Positions 10,130 to 21,439 of a DNA stretch of 64,000 nucleotides are shown piece after piece (position 1 is the first letter of the stretch; every line of letters begins with the position of its first letter). The notes under the pieces were generated by a model. It was not told the origin of the DNA, did not search any database, and was given only the letters and a program-made list of their open reading frames with translations. The translations under genes and the position numbers were made by a program. The stretch is from Paramacrobiotus metropolitanus (taxonomy: Eukaryota > Tardigrada > Eutardigrada > Parachela > Macrobiotidae): positions 847,754 to 911,753 of the forward strand of contig NW_026570281.1 in the NCBI RefSeq assembly GCF_019649055.1. The letters are read 5' to 3'.

Positions 10130-13100
10130 CTATTTTTTGCCGGTTTTCTGCTCAATGGCTTTGCGTTTCTCCTGCAGCCGTCGGACTTCTTTGTTCTGCT
10201 GCTTCTTGGAGTGCATGATCTTCTCGTAGAGATGCCGTTGCTTTTTGCCCATCATCATCACCGATAACTTCTTCTCCTCCGCCGCCTCTAACTGCGCCGT
10301 CCGCTCAGCCTCCTCGCGCTTTGCTATGCCGCGTTTTACCGCCATCTACCGTTCCAAAACACTCAGCTACCATAAACGACTCCAAAAGCAACTGGATAAT
10401 AAGCAATGCGCTCACACTGACCTCAGGTTTTTCTTGGTTGGTCGGTGGCTTCTTTTTGCCCTTGGATTTCTTCGGGGATGTTTCGTCGTCGGCATCTTCG
10501 TCTTCCGAATCGCTGGGCTTTTCTTCCCCGGCATCCAGTCCTACAGAACAGTTCAGGTTTTTGAAAGTTTGGCCCGGTAAATATTTGAATCAAATTACTG
10601 TTTGCGTTACGAAAATGATAAAGCTACTAAAAAGGCTGACAGCCAAACAAGGGTTTTTGTGCCAATGAACTACAGTCTGACTCAATTCAGCAAAACAGAA
10701 ATGCAGCAAACAAACCGATATCGGGCAGACGCTGAGTGGCCGCCGGTAGTATGATGGGCTCCTTGATGGGCTGGTAGCGGGAGTTATCGGCAAAAGGTGA
10801 CAGGTGAGGCGGCAATTTCTGACCAACGAAGTATGGCTCCACCGGCAACAGTTCGCGGGCGTTGATAGAATCGAACACCCACTGCGGCTGCACGTAATGT
10901 CTATTAAAAAAAGGCAAGATTATGCGGGAGCAAGGCAGCCATCCACACTCGACAACCACTTCCAAAAACTTCCATAAAAAATAATCTCGCAAAAAAAAAT
11001 AAATAATAATTTCAGTTTTCCACAATTAATTAAATTTAATTTCTTGCAATTCTATTTATTCACAGAATTAAACAACAGGCATCAAGAAATATCGCACCAT
11101 AAAACCAAACCGGTTCGCAAAAAAGGCAATTATTGGGTCAACAACAATCCTTGCAGAAACACTGTGTCAAGTAGGGTTGAAATTCATGAGGTTCAAACCC
11201 AGTTTTGAAAGGAAATGAAATGAAACGTGAGATGAAAAGAAATGAAATGAAACGTGAAATAAAATTATTTAAAAAAATTGATTATTTTAGTAATATTAAT
11301 TATCACACTTTAATAACTTTTTCTGCTGTATCAAATATTTGTTTCCAAAATATCATTAGCAAATCAAGATATGGTTATCGCCACTCCCAAAAACGGTTCG
11401 AGATTACAAAATGTCTATACTTTATGCTCAACCGCAAAACCAATAAGTAAGAGTTTAAACCTGTCGCTTTTGGTTTTATCGTATCTCTAGAGATTCTGCA
11501 CTGATTGTGTTAAACATACCGTTCCAAAAAGATTTATTTTTGTATTTGCCATAAGTTCATAAAATTTGGGGTACCTAGTTGTTATAAGCAGGAAGCGAAG
11601 TCAGATTATTTTACTAAGTGCTAGTGGCGTTTGCTACTTGCCATCTGCGGATGTCCAACGATCGAATTAGAAACAGTTAAACTGTAAACATACTCGCTAA
11701 TACGTATACCGGTGGATAAATCGCGTTTACACGAAAAGCAGTCAAACCTGGGCCAGGTTTTATAACTTTTTACACAAAATTTTATGAAACATGTTAATTT
11801 CATGCGGTATCGTCGTATTTCAAGTGATTCCACAATTTCACGATTTCTTTCATTTCACGTTTCATTTCATTTCCTTTTCACATTTCACGGGAGGGTCCGC
11901 ATGATTATGAAATGATTTGAAATGAAACATGAAAGATGAAATGCATGAAATCATGATTTCAACCCTAGTGTCAAGTAGGTATTCAAAAAACGTTGAAGGT
12001 CATGCTGATCAATGCAGTCGCGATGCAGACAAATGCCCACACCATATCCCGCAACATACCCGTTGAGCACCTGCTGGCGACGCTCCACCGGTCGATCGAC
12101 AATCTGATAATTAATGGTTTGATCGTCCTCCGCGAATGTCGCCCCGAATGCCGTCGTGCGATCCCAGGAGCATTCCCCTCCACATGATCTGCAACCGAGA
12201 TGCACCAGCCACATTAAACCATATTTAAACAAACGTCCGTCTTTTGCCAACCTGATCGCAAACACGAGGGTTTCGCGCGGCACTTCGCGGTTAAGAAAGA
12301 ATTTCATCCCGGCGAACAGTTTCTGAAGTCTACGGGTCTTCTCGAATTCCTTGCGGGTCGCTTCCGCAGCAGCCATATCGGTCTCCTGATAAAAAGACCT
12401 GTTTTTCTAACCACAAAAGATAATGTAATAAAACTTGTACCGTTGTGGCGGGGAATTCGTCCAAGGCGGCATCGTCTTCGATGCCCGACGCTGAACTCAA
12501 AAGCGTCTGATTCAGTGCAAAAATACGCTGCAAAATAACAAATGCCTGATAGATATAACTTAGTTCTGTAAACGAGGCAACAAATTCAACAAGCCATTCA
12601 CCTCTCTGAAGTTTTCTTCAACGTTAACCAAATCCCGATCATCCGCACGATTGACATCGTCCTCTCCCGCAATCTGTACAAAACCGTTCGATTTGTCAAT
12701 AAGATTGCGGGCGAACAGACTCATTCGCCCACCTTGGGTGGATAGTTGAGATTGAGCTGAGTGAACAAGTGGAAATTGACGAATCCCAGCATGGTGACGT
12801 AGAATTCGGTGAAGGTCAGCATGATCTTGAAGTCAACATCGGCTGGCTGGTGGCTGGGCAGAGCGTGCGGTGTTATCCAAGTGACGGTCTGGCCCTGGAT
12901 GTCCGCCTGGTAGTATACGCCCTTGATGGACACAAACACCTTCCGCAGCGCTTTGGCCGCCATCACGTAGTGCATGAACTCCACTGCAAGGCACACATTA
13001 ACAGGAATCCGACTAATTGTAAGTATACGCCATTAGAAATGTAAAAAGCACCGTGCAGTACACAAACGAAGCCAAAACGTTTCTGAAAAACAGCTAGTGA

Positions 13101-14360
13101 GATTTTAAACGGAGCAAAAAACTGCAACTAAATCCGCTTTTATGCTGCGCCAGGTTGAACGTACAGCAACTCTACCACTACTGACTACAATACTCCAGTC
13201 AATAATGTCAATTATATTCTGCATACGCATTAACAAGAGTAGGGGATTCTCTGCCTGAGAAGCTGTCTACGCAATAAAAATAAACTGTTTCCCGCTTTGG
13301 TTTTACTAAAATAATTTTTACACATAACAACCAATACAACTTTTTTAAATTAATTCAGCCCGGTTATGCCGGCATTCTATGCAGCCTTTACCGGTTAAAC
13401 GGCGACATAGCCTGACAATTCTTTCCGGTGTGCTTCGCGATTTGGGAAATGTGGCGAACAAGAAGCACATGGACAAGCAGTCGTCCAGGTCTCTCACGGC
13501 GTCCACAAAACTTGGATACCTTCAAAAAGTAAGATTTTCATTTTAGCCGCAACTTCGTGTGCAACTTACGGTAATAATAAAAAAATGGAAAACCGAAGCA
13601 TTTTTCCACGAAAGAATTTAAATTACACTTTGATTATTTAAATTATTAAAACAACGCCACATGAGGGTTACTCTAATGAAACAGAAAACGTTCATGGCAT
13701 AGGCATTACTATTAGGCAATTTACAACTGCGTATGTAATCATCAGCTGAGAATGCGCACCTTTCCTTGACAATATGATCCAATTTATAAACCGGTTTATT
13801 CCGTTTCAATCGGGCTGCCGACTCGCCATCCTTATAAACTTCTGCTTTTTTCAACTTTTTGATGAAAACCTGCAAAAAAGCACCCTTTCCACAAAACTTC
13901 CAGGGGACGCGACGCACAAAACGAGCACCTTAAAATCGCGGAATTTCTGAATAATGGGATCATGCGCCAGATACTGGATGTCCTTGAGGAAGTAAAAGGT
14001 CTTCACGCCGGTGCTTCCCTTGTTGGCCTTCTTTTTATTACGCGGCTCGTTAGGATAGACGCCCTTGAGGATGCACAGGCGCCTAAAAAGCAGATCAAGA
14101 ACTCAGTAGGGTTCGCCGATTTCTGCACAGCCATGACTACGACTAGCAGCCTAACACAGAATAGTAAAGTGGTTAGCGCACCTAAAGTCTTTCAAGGATA
14201 TTTGAAGGCGTTTCACCGCCTGCGATCGGGAGATGTATTGAGTGGCCGTTCCCGCGGCGAACTACGAGAGCCCAAAAATGAAGAATATCGTAGGCAAACT
14301 GACGTACAGATACTTTCAGAACTGGCGAAATCGGCTCACCTTCTTCTTCATCTTCCCCAT
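10130..14360 (-). CDS. PES1: Pescadillo, PeBoW complex subunit
   Basis: Thirteen exons keep phase throughout: 14360-14340, 14261-14182, 14082-13929, 13869-13760, 13519-13392, 12983-12733, 12673-12602, 12527-12441, 12385-12252, 12188-12060, 10900-10716, 10540-10422 and 10345-10130. The product is 561 residues, against 588 in human. The N-terminal pescadillo domain is unmistakable ([45 protein letters not shown]). A BRCT domain follows around residues 320-420 ([21 protein letters not shown]), then an acidic stretch and a basic coiled coil ending KTGKK. PES1 works with BOP1 and WDR12 in the nucleolus on ITS2 processing and 60S assembly. Several introns are only 55-63 nt; the 59-nt intron at 12674-12732 is needed to bypass an apparent stop. 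The 1,159-nt intron 10901-12059 carries a DNA transposon. The gene is divergent from DIS3. Confidence 0.95.
11172..11967. mobile_element. Non-autonomous hAT-type DNA transposon (MITE)
   Basis: The element is 796 bp. The left end begins TAGGGTTGAAATTCATGA and the right end is its near-perfect inverse, ending TCATGATTTCAACCCTA. Both sides are flanked by the identical 8-bp target duplication GTGTCAAG (11164-11171 and 11968-11975), which fits the nTnnnnAn preference of hAT transposases. Internal subterminal arrays of GAAATGAAATGAAACGTGA and its reverse complement (about 11208-11265 and 11838-11945) could bind transposase. No transposase reading frame is present, so it must move in trans. It sits in a PES1 intron. 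The intact duplication suggests fairly recent insertion. Confidence 0.85.
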
Positions 14361-14921
14361 TTTGCGCTCGCCGGACGTTCAATCAATGCTACCTAATGAA
14401 TCCTGCAGGTAAAAGAATTTCCGAAACACCAGATTCAGAAGAAAAATAAAAAAAACTCAAGAAACCTGAAAGTTTTATTACTGTTAACTGTGGCATTTTT
14501 TTACAGGACCAAAAATGCAGATGATCGGTGACTAGCGGCTGCCTTCCCAGGTAGTTAACGGCAGTAGTCACCGAATGCAAATTCCATACTTCACCCGAGC
14601 AGCAGTTGTATTAAGTTTCGATCTGCTTTCCGGTTGTATCTGACGATCATGTCGGCGGCCGCAAAATGCGAGTAAGTAGAACTGAAACTGCCTGTAATTT
14701 CACACGTCGTAATGACTGCGTTTGCGCTGTGACACAGTGACTTTCTTCTTTTCAGTGCATCAGGATTTTCGAAGAGTTTAAAAATCCCAAGACCATTGCA
14801 GCCCTTAACAGCACTGGGATTCGCTCAGCGGTTGTGGTTGTGTCTGTCTCTTTTGTGTCGGTTAGAGCCGAAGCAGTTGAAGTTTGTCAGTTTGTGCTGC
14901 AACTCACCGTCAGTGCGAAGA
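14361..14921. promoter_or_regulatory. Shared divergent promoter region of PES1 and DIS3
   Basis: The two start codons are about 560 bases apart, back to back. Both genes serve large-subunit rRNA processing, so co-regulation is plausible. No TATA box is evident. On the DIS3 side, an ATG at 14649 opens a 23-nt exon that could splice (donor 14672, acceptor ending 14755) into the DIS3 frame and add 63 residues upstream of the conserved start. Confidence 0.45.
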
Positions 14922-17900
14922 ATGGGTCCCCGTGAGCCAGCACGCCAAGTGGTCTTTATCCGCAAAACCAACGACGGCAATGTCCAGCGTTTGGTCCGCG
15001 AGCGCTATCTGCGCAGCGATCTACCCTGTGGGAGTCCGCAGTGTCGGGTCTGTCCGCCAGCTCCCGGTCACAAATTGCACTCGCAGCCCAATATCGGAGT
15101 GTCCACTCAGTTCCCGCAGGCGCATTACACGGTGCCCACGCTGGAAGTCGTCATGAATCAGGTTCACGAATTACGAAAATTTTGTTTGAATTCTGAGTAA
15201 TTTTTCGTTTAAGCGTTTTTAACGAATGTTTCAACTGCGTTGGCCGTTGCAGAGACGATGGTTAACCAAAAATAATTAATATCAGCTGATTATTACATGC
15301 AATAGTTGTCAAAATCTGTAACTTGCAGTTACTTACTTATCAGTTAGTTGATTAATCGTACCAAAATTGATCACTTGCCAATTCGGTATTTTGACTGCTT
15401 TAAACCGTTTATTGTAATTGTGCATGTGATTCTAGATGGCCTTTCTGGAGCATCCTGATGTCAAAAATATTTTAATTATGTCCACTGTCGCTGAAGAAGT
15501 AGGTATCACTTTAATGATTTCATCTGCTAAATTCATGGGATCACTTCAATTTTTGCTAAATACTTCATGATTTATTTACCGTGTTCTGTTAACAGTTAAC
15601 TTGTCTAGGTGGAAAGACTGAATTTTCCCATATTTGAGCGATTAAAAGCGCTTCATACGAATCCTTCCAAGCACGTGTTTTGCTTTGCCAATGAATACCA
15701 CAAGTAAATTATTCGGCTTAATTCAGTGTTTTTTCAAGGTAGTGCAAGCAAAATTTTTTGTCCACCGATAATGAAAGGATGCTTCTTAAACAGGGAATGT
15801 TTCGTGGAGAGGATAGCCAAAGAAACGAAGGAGGAGCGGGATCAGCGCGCCGTGTGTGTCGCTGCCAAATGGCACGGTGACCACCTCAGCCAGCAACACG
15901 CTGCCAAGTCGAGCACACCTGTTGCTGTGGTGTTGGCCAGTTCGCCGAAAGAATTATCGCTGGCAGCATCCGTTGGTGCGCCGGCAGTTTTAAGTAAGTA
16001 CATCGGTAAGTTTCATTGAGTTAATGATATCCTGTAACGTATGATGTCGTTGCAGTATATGACTATGTTGTCTCGTTGAAAGCGTCCGAGCCGCTTGTGG
16101 ATTTATTGGCCAAACCACCTAGCACAGATGTAAGCTTTTTCATGCTCTTTTCCGATGTATTATTTTTTCTTATTTTCTCTGCAGCGTAAGGGAGTATTTA
16201 TTTTCTTATGCCTGGAATTTCGTCTGCCTGCTTGTTCAATTTTGCCGTGCTTGCAGGAGGAAAAGGACAGCATATTTTACTACCCACCTCACCTGAAATT
16301 ATCAGTTATCCAGAGTGGCTTGAAATCCGGTACTTACTATCAAGGAAAATTTCATGCTTCGCGCGAAAACTACCTGGAAGCGCAGGTGTCCGTGGAGGGC
16401 CGGGATCAGTTCGTAAGTCGGTTGCCGCTGTTAAATATACAGTCGTTTGATGGGCGGACTTTGGTGACAGGTGCTGATTCAAGGCCATGCCCATCTCAAC
16501 CGCGCCGTCAATGACGATATCGTAGCCATTGAGATTTTCCCAGAGGACAAATGGTCAGCGCCTTCTAATCTCGTTATCGAGGAGGCAGCTGATACGGAAG
16601 TCCCGGAAGGTGAGGAAGAGGATGAAGTGGAGGAAGACAAATCTGCAAAGAAACTCCAGGATGAGGTGAGTTCTTTATGAGAGAAAAGGGCATTCACTTT
16701 GTGTGTTGGCTGATTACGCTTTGAAACAAAAAAGAGAAAGTTTGGTAAAAAATTACCTTAATTTTGTGTTTTACTTACGAATAAATTACCTGCATTCTTC
16801 TGGGAAATTACATGAAAATACTGGATGTGAAAAAATTTTAGTAACATCCGTTCAAGATTCGTTGTCATGTTAGTAATGCACGAGACTTAGTTTGCCACGT
16901 TTGTATTACATTTTAATTATAATGTGCTGTTTATGGGCTTGTGTCACCGTTTTTTTGACTCCGGTTATTCACTTGTATTTGGTGTGATTTATGCTCTGCG
17001 ATTTTGAACACATGAGACACTGAGAAACTATGAGAACGCATGGTTTTAATGACAGATGGAAAAGAAACTCCGACAAGAAGTAGCGAAAAAGGATCGACAA
17101 CCGACGGGCCGCGTTGTGGGCATCATTAAGCGTAATTGGCGGACGTACTGCGGCGTGCTTCGGCCGAAAATATCCAAAACGGTAACGTATCTAATGGCTG
17201 CTGATTTTCTTTTGGAGCGCTTACACCGGGATTGCAAGTGTTCCGCTGTACTTTTACTGGTTGAAGATAATTCTGTGGTTATTACTCAACGTTTCCCGTG
17301 ATAAGTTTCAAAATATTTTTGAATAATGTTGTTGACATTTAACGAAAAACTCTCTAACCGAGCTTTAATGGTAGTGCTTGTACTGTACCCTGTTTATGTG
17401 CTTTTGAAATTCTTACTGATTTGAACAAATGAGCTATTTTAAATTTCCAAAACGTCGAATTGATGATTGCATAACTTACCATGCCTTTTTCAGTCAACAC
17501 GTTACGTGTTCGTCCCAGCCGACCGGCGGATTCCATTGGTTCGCGTGGAGACGCAGCAAGGGGAGGCGTTACAGGGCCAGCGAATAGTGGTAGCCCTAGA
17601 CCAGTGGCCCCGCAGTTCCAAGATCCCCATCGGGCACTATGTGAAGAAGCTGGGTGGAGTGGGTGAAAAGGCGGCGGAGAACGAGGTGTTGTTGCTGGAG
17701 CACGACATCCAGCATGACCGCTTCTCCGACGCCGTGCTGGCCTGTTTGCCGGTCATGCCCTGGGTCTTGACGGACGAGGTGAGATATCTGTGATTTCGTT
17801 CTTGGAATACTGTTGTACGTTTAATGAACGAAAAGAAATAAATCAATGAAAAATATAGCACTCTCTAGAATGAAGTGTTACACTTGGGAATATATTTGCG

Positions 17901-20900
17901 TACAAAATGCATGGTGCCAGGTAGTGAGCGTCTGATGCATTATTTAATTGATATTCCAATAGGAAGTTCGCAGACGAGCTGATCTGCGACATCTGGACAT
18001 TTGCAGTGTGGATCCGCCCGGATGTACGGATATTGACGATGCTCTGCATTACCGTCCGTTACCCAACGGGAATTTTGAGGTTGGGTCACGCTCCTCTCTT
18101 TCGATGATGGTTAATTAATTTACTTGATAAAAAGTCATATGCATTCTTGAGTGACAGCTGTAGCCGCTTTAAAACTATCCTTGCATATTAGGCAGTCTAA
18201 GAAATCATAAAATAAATTGTTTCTTGGCACTTTTTAGCTACTGTTTGCCTGGTAAATGTGGAATGATCCAATGTTGATAACGTTATAGATTGGCGTGCAC
18301 ATTGCCGATGTGACTCACTTTGTGCGTCCGAGCACCGCCATGGACCGGGAGGCGGCCAGTCGAGCCACGACCGTGTATCTTGTCGATCAGGTGCGTGAAA
18401 AGCTGTTAGTCGAGTAGAAGAGTCGTTAATGGCAAAATTTTCAGCGCATTGATATGCTCCCAAATCTGCTCAGCTCCAATTTGTGCTCGCTGCGCGGCGG
18501 AGAGGACCGGCTAGCGTTCTCCTGTATTTGGGAGATGACGTCGGATGCCCGGATTGTGGCAGTGCAGTTTATGAAGAGTGCCATCCGTTCGCGTGTACGC
18601 TTGCTCTCTGAATTGACATCGTTTGTCTTGGCAAGAAAATTTTTTAATTTTTATTGTGGATGTGCAGGCGGCTTTGACATATGCCGAGGCACAGATGCGG
18701 ATCGACGATAAGAACCTCCAGGACCCAGTGACCCTGGGTCTGCGTGGACTGAATAGATTGGCTAAAATTATGCGAACACGTAGGAAAGATAACGGGTAAT
18801 TCTGTTTTTTTAATGGAAATTCGTTTAGCCAATTTTCGCCCACATTAGCTTGAAATGTTTCTGCTTTGCCTGTAATTTACAGGACCGATTTGCAGTTTTC
18901 TTATGTGTTTTAGTAACCATTTTTAGAGTCTTTGTTAGTGTGCATCATGTACATAAAGCGTTCTTTGTTACATTGAGTGCAGTAGGTAACATTGTGTCAT
19001 CAGTCGGATGTATGCTTGGTTTGCAGGGCGTTGTTTCTGGCGTCACCGGAAGTACGCTTCAACATTGACAGCGAAACGCACGACCCGATCGACGTACAGA
19101 CCAAAGAGCTCAAGTAAAGCTTTTGTCTTTCGAAGAGAAAGCCGTTTTTTGCTACGAGATGGTGTGGTTAGGGAGACCAATTTCATGGTGGAGGAGTTCA
19201 TGTTGCTGGCCAACATCAGTGTGGCCGAGAAGATCTACAAGGAATTCCCCGAGTACGCCATGTTGCGCCGGCATCCCGCGCCGCCCTTAAGTAACTACGA
19301 ACCAATCGTCAAAGCCGCTGAATCCAAGGTTGGTGAGCGCCTTTCAGAAGAACGGGCTGATTTTCGTTGAATCAGACATCAAGTGTCATCATGTTACGGA
19401 ACTGGGGGAAACTAAAAGCGAGACAAGCTGTTGCATGATGTTTATGCGATGTTTGGTTGCAATGGTCGGACAGCGGGCAGTTTCAAATGCATTTTCAAAA
19501 ATGCTCTTATGATTTGTTAACCAGATCCGAGCTTTTCAAAAGGCTTTCACTTTTGTCATCGTAGTACATGCGGTAATTGTGATATAAGTGATATCGCTTT
19601 ACTTTTTGTGGCTTCGCGTCTTTTCTGATTTTTATTGTTGTTTATTTCTGAATTTTTCGTAAAAGTTGTAATTGTACGAATAAAATTTGTAATTTTATTT
19701 ACATTCGTCTCGTCTTTATTAAATGGTTGCTTTGCTTGCAGCATTTGGCGCTGCAGGCGACCAGCGGAAAGGCGCTGTCGGATTCGCTGGAACGCGCGTA
19801 CTTGCCCGGTCAGCCGTACTTTAACACGATGCTGCGCATCCTAACCACGCGCTGCATGATGCAGGCGGTGTATTTCTGCAGCGGCAGTCTGGAGTCCTTC
19901 CAAGAGTTCCAACATTACGGCTTGGCCACGCCTATCTACACGCACTTCACCTCGCCTATCCGCCGGTACGCCGATGTCATTGTACACCGATTCTTGGCGG
20001 CTGCCATTCATCAGGACGCCACGTATCCACAGTTGTTGGATAAGGGTGTCATGAATAAGCTGTGCCAGAATATCAACTATCGCCACCGGATGGCACAGTA
20101 CGCCGGACGAGCCTCGGTTGCGCTCCATACGCAGGTGAGAGACCACAGTATTATAGTGTACGGTTTACCGTGATGACCTTTCTACACTGCACCAGACAAC
20201 CATGGGCCATGATTTACAATTCTCATTCCCAGACTGTTCTGCTTCGAATTTTGTATATGTGGAATTTTAAGTGGTTTGTTTTATATCAGTCGAATTCCCA
20301 GTTGCTTGACGTTTCCCGAGATGGGGCGATGTTTCTTAATAACATGTAGGCAATATTATTTTTGTTGATAGTTATTTTTTCGCAATCGTCTGGTGGACGA
20401 GGAGGCCTACGTGCTGTTTATCCGCAAAAATGCAGTGCAGGTCCTGGTGCCCAAGTACGGCATGGAGGGGACCGTTATGCTAACCGATAAGAGTGGTAAC
20501 GTGCAGTTCCGCTACAATGCCGAGGTACGCACAAATTAAGTCGCAGTTTTAATTAAATTAATTACCGTATTCTCATTACTTTTGGCATACTGCAGGGACC
20601 ATCGGTAACGATCGGAAATGTGACATTGCGGACCTTTGATCGTGTCATCGTCCAGATTTCCGTGGATCAGTCTAGTCTGCAGCACCACCGGCTGGTTACC
20701 AAACTGGTCGAACCAATGGTGAGCGAAGCAGAATTTCCTACACTTAATAATTGCTGATTAACTGGTCAAATGACAGTTTTTGTGCGTGCTTTTTTGTGTG
20801 TTTTTATAAAAAACACTGTTATTTTAACGACCGTATTTGGGAAGGAACTACAGTTAAAAGTGATGGCCTTTGACGTTCTTGACAGATTCCTGGATTTAGC

Positions 20901-20972
20901 GTGCCTCCGTCCGATCAGCCGGCCCCAGAAGGCGTTCCGGCCAATAAAATCCAAAAAACCCGAGAAGTGTGA
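14922..20972 (+). CDS. DIS3: Exosome ribonuclease DIS3 (Rrp44)
   Basis: Nineteen exons: 14922-15161, 15436-15498, 15609-15703, 15794-15993, 16056-16129, 16257-16412, 16471-16665, 17056-17181, 17494-17778, 17963-18079, 18289-18390, 18445-18594, 18668-18795, 19027-19113, 19172-19328, 19742-20134, 20372-20524, 20596-20718 and 20886-20972. The product is 976 residues (human 958). Order: CR3 cysteines C36, C41, C44; PIN domain; two cold-shock domains; RNB domain; S1 domain. The RNB catalytic set is intact in [15 protein letters not shown] (D495, D501, D503, D504), so 3'-5' exonuclease activity is expected. The PIN site is not: human D69, D146 and D177 align with T73, Q150 and S182; only E101 remains. 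Strong matches such as SETHDPID and LVEPMIPGFSVP mark it as DIS3, not DIS3L. Intron 16130-16256 might instead hold a 9-nt microexon at 16185-16193. A second GTAAGT donor 12 nt past 15993 is also in phase. Confidence 0.95.
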
Positions 20973-21439
20973 AAGTTCTTTGTTTTGTTATTGTATAGGA
21001 TTACAATATAGAAACGGAACTTTTGTTGGAAATTTGGCATTACGGAACCTACACTGGGCTTCAACATTTCATGGAATGTGGTTTTAATAGATTTTTAATG
21101 TTTTGCTTTCTTCACACGCTGTGTAAACAACACTGAGAATTGTGGATTTGAATGAATTTTCTCTTTCGCATCGTTTTTCTCTTAGGTTGTTACACAATCC
21201 AAAACTCAAGAGTAGGAAAATTTCAGTCAGTATCTGAAAATTGAGGAAGCAATCAAATGTTCACAAATGCTTGTAGAATCTGATCAGAGTAAAACCGGTA
21301 CAGTATAAAATGCAGACCAAAGCCATCAAAACTATCAGTAAAAAATGTGATTATTTATAAATTCATGATAAGCATCAATAATACTGGAGCACAGCAGCGT
21401 AAACGAGTAATTTATAAATAAGGAGAAACAGCGCCGAAT
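20973..21439. other. Convergent 3' ends of DIS3 and spartin
   Basis: Only 467 bases separate the two stop codons, enough for both 3' UTRs. It is AT-rich, with no ORF of note. No canonical AATAAA was identified for either gene here. Confidence 0.55.

Noticed and set aside
11190-11205. GGTTCAAACCC resembling a tRNA B box
   Set aside because: No A box or cloverleaf upstream; it lies inside the hAT-type element.
12721-12740. Apparent premature stop or frameshift in PES1 after NYPPK
   Set aside because: A 59-nt GT..AG intron (12674-12732) removes it and restores phase; a 63-nt intron occurs in the same gene.
14756-14935. Alternative frame containing FEEFKNPKTIAALN as a separate protein
   Set aside because: No ATG or splice partner in the right phase was found, and it stops just past the DIS3 start codon.
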